Source: Apis mellifera
Taxonomy: Eukaryota > Arthropoda > Insecta > Hymenoptera > Apidae
Length of the DNA: 64,000 nucleotides
Assembly: GCF_003254395.2 (NCBI RefSeq)
Contig: NC_037648.1
Coordinates: 14,446,330-14,510,329 of the forward strand
Reading direction: 5' to 3'
Both the position numbers and the translations under genes were made by a program. Below the pieces are notes generated by a model that saw nothing but the letters and a program-made list of their open reading frames with translations, did not search any database and had not been told where the DNA came from. Numbering within the stretch: the stretch's first letter is position 1; every line of letters begins with the position of its first letter. Below, piece after piece: positions 63,059 to 64,000 of the stretch.

Positions 63059-63608
63059 TTTATTAATTGCATTAATTGTATTGTCAATATGTTGCTATTC
63101 CTTTCATGGTTTTGAAATATAAATGTTTCTAATTTATTTTCTTATTGTTGTTTATTATTCATCATTATTATTCAATAATATAAGTTATTAAGATATAAGT
63201 TTTTCTTTTGAGCATTTCAGTAAATTATAGTAAATTAATAACTCTAAATTTTTCATAGCATTATCACACATCAAAATTTTTTTATAATACCATGAACATA
63301 CAAACAATATTACTTCAAAATTACTTAACCAGATGGCAGTTTCATTATGTTTAATCGTATATGTGATGTTGATCCAACTTAGTAAGAATTCCTTATTCTG
63401 TGATTAATGATTACAATACTTTCAAATTTGAATGCTAAAATCGATTAACTGTCAAATAATACGTTAATAATAATATGGTACAATCTTCTCTTTGTTTCAA
63501 TAATTTGGCGATTAGTAAATCGCTCAGAATCTTTTATGTGTACAAACTATTGTCATAAGAGATTAGTAACCAAAGTAATTGAACGGCAAACAAAGAAAAA
63601 TTTTGACA
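63059..63608. promoter_or_regulatory. Bidirectional promoter region of Dus2 and the 63609 gene
   Basis: 550 bases separate two divergent start codons. A CTCF-like CCAGATGGCAGTTT lies at 63330-63343. No TATA box in correct position was evident on either strand. Confidence 0.4.
63330..63343 (+). promoter_or_regulatory. CTCF-like motif in a divergent promoter
   Basis: CCAGATGGCAGTTT fits CTCF core YAGRKGGCRSY (CAGATGGCAGT). It lies about midway between the two divergent start codons. Confidence 0.3.
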
Positions 63609-63939
63609 ATGTTCACACCATCCAAACTTACAGATACAGATTTGATTGATGTGACCGTATTAAATACTCCTCAACCACAAGCAACTTCGACTGTACAAAG
63701 AAAAAACACGTGAGTTTGTTTTCTTTATAAATCTTATATTTAATATCTTTTAATTAATATATATATATATATATATATAATAATAATATAAAAATTAATT
63801 CTTAATAATCTTTACAGATTTGAAAATAAAGTTCCTGATAAAAATATTAATGAATCTATTAATGAATCTATTAGACATAAAAGTATGACAGAGAAATGTG
63901 ATGAATCATCTCTTGGTATACTTAATGATATGCCTTCTT
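63609..63939 (+). CDS. Unrecognised protein, 5' end only (gene continues past the window)
   Basis: Two exons are visible: 63609-63709 (MFTPSKLTDTDLIDVTVLN onwards) and 63818-63939, with GTGAGT and GTAAGT donors and a TTTACAG acceptor, joining in frame. The 74 residues seen are polar, Ser/Thr/Asn/Lys-rich and without a domain, like the disordered N terminus of a nuclear or cell-cycle protein. Exon 2 holds a tandem copy of NESI (INESINESI) from a 12-base duplication. The next exon lies beyond 64000. I do not assign a function. Confidence 0.7.
63756..63780. repeat. (TA)n microsatellite in an intron
   Basis: About twelve TA units in the first intron of the gene starting at 63609. Confidence 0.9.
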
Positions 63940-64000
63940 GTAAGTTTTTTTTTAAATTATAATATTATATTATACTTTTTAAAAAATAATAAATTTTTAT

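Noticed and set aside
1..64000. CRISPR arrays, phage, insertion sequences, rRNA
   Set aside because: None is present; the direct repeats seen are microsatellites and the genes are spliced animal genes.

Overview
The window looks like nuclear DNA of a bee, most probably Apis or a close hymenopteran. It is extremely AT-rich, has short AT-rich introns with plain GT..AG borders, and carries many TA, poly-A and poly-T tracts. Its one chemoreceptor has the style of the bee odorant-receptor expansion, and the other genes are conserved single-copy animal genes. I see no bacterial operons, phage, CRISPR arrays, rRNA, tRNA or intact transposons. All gene models were spliced by eye. For every complete model the exon lengths sum to a multiple of three.

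Left part (1-34 kb, AT-rich, gene-dense). An odorant receptor lies on + (974-2663) with no recognisable N-terminal exon. It converges on Cbp80, the nuclear cap-binding subunit (-, 3074-6285). Cbp80 is divergent from Rpn1/PSMD2 of the 26S proteasome base (+, 7181-10208). Then come a CACHD1-like VWA/Cache membrane protein (-, 11436-15419), TMEM64-type VTT protein (+, 17280-18274), mitochondrial AGXT2 aminotransferase (-, 19802-21911), ECSIT (-, 22413-23714), a chondroitin polymerising factor (+, 26011-28820), EAF, the ELL-associated elongation factor (-, 29755-31288), and a small multi-pass membrane gene that weakly resembles TMEM82 (-, 32422-33765).

Middle part (34-53.5 kb). This is a gene-poor stretch of almost 20 kb. 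From about 37-40 kb its composition changes to visibly more CG-dinucleotide-rich, non-repetitive DNA with palindromes, TATA-like boxes and CTCF/YY1-like motifs, and no convincing coding sequence. It ends at GlcT-1, ceramide glucosyltransferase (-, 53505-54707). GlcT-1 has an uninterrupted reading frame, while every other complete gene here is interrupted by introns. Its leader and probable promoter lie at 54.7-56 kb.

Right part (56-64 kb, AT-rich again). XPB/haywire, the TFIIH helicase (-, 56817-60529), is followed by DUS2, tRNA dihydrouridine synthase (-, 61314-63058). The 5' end of an unrecognised gene (+, from 63609) is divergent from DUS2 and runs off the window.

The genes do not form one pathway. 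They are a housekeeping neighbourhood (RNA capping, transcription and repair, proteasome, tRNA modification, mitochondrial metabolism, glycan and lipid glycosylation). I found no clear new biological system. The observations most worth checking are the damaged-looking odorant receptor, the intronless GlcT-1 with a structured, ORF-bearing leader, the chondroitin factor with both metal motifs altered, and the CG-rich gene desert with insulator-like motifs.
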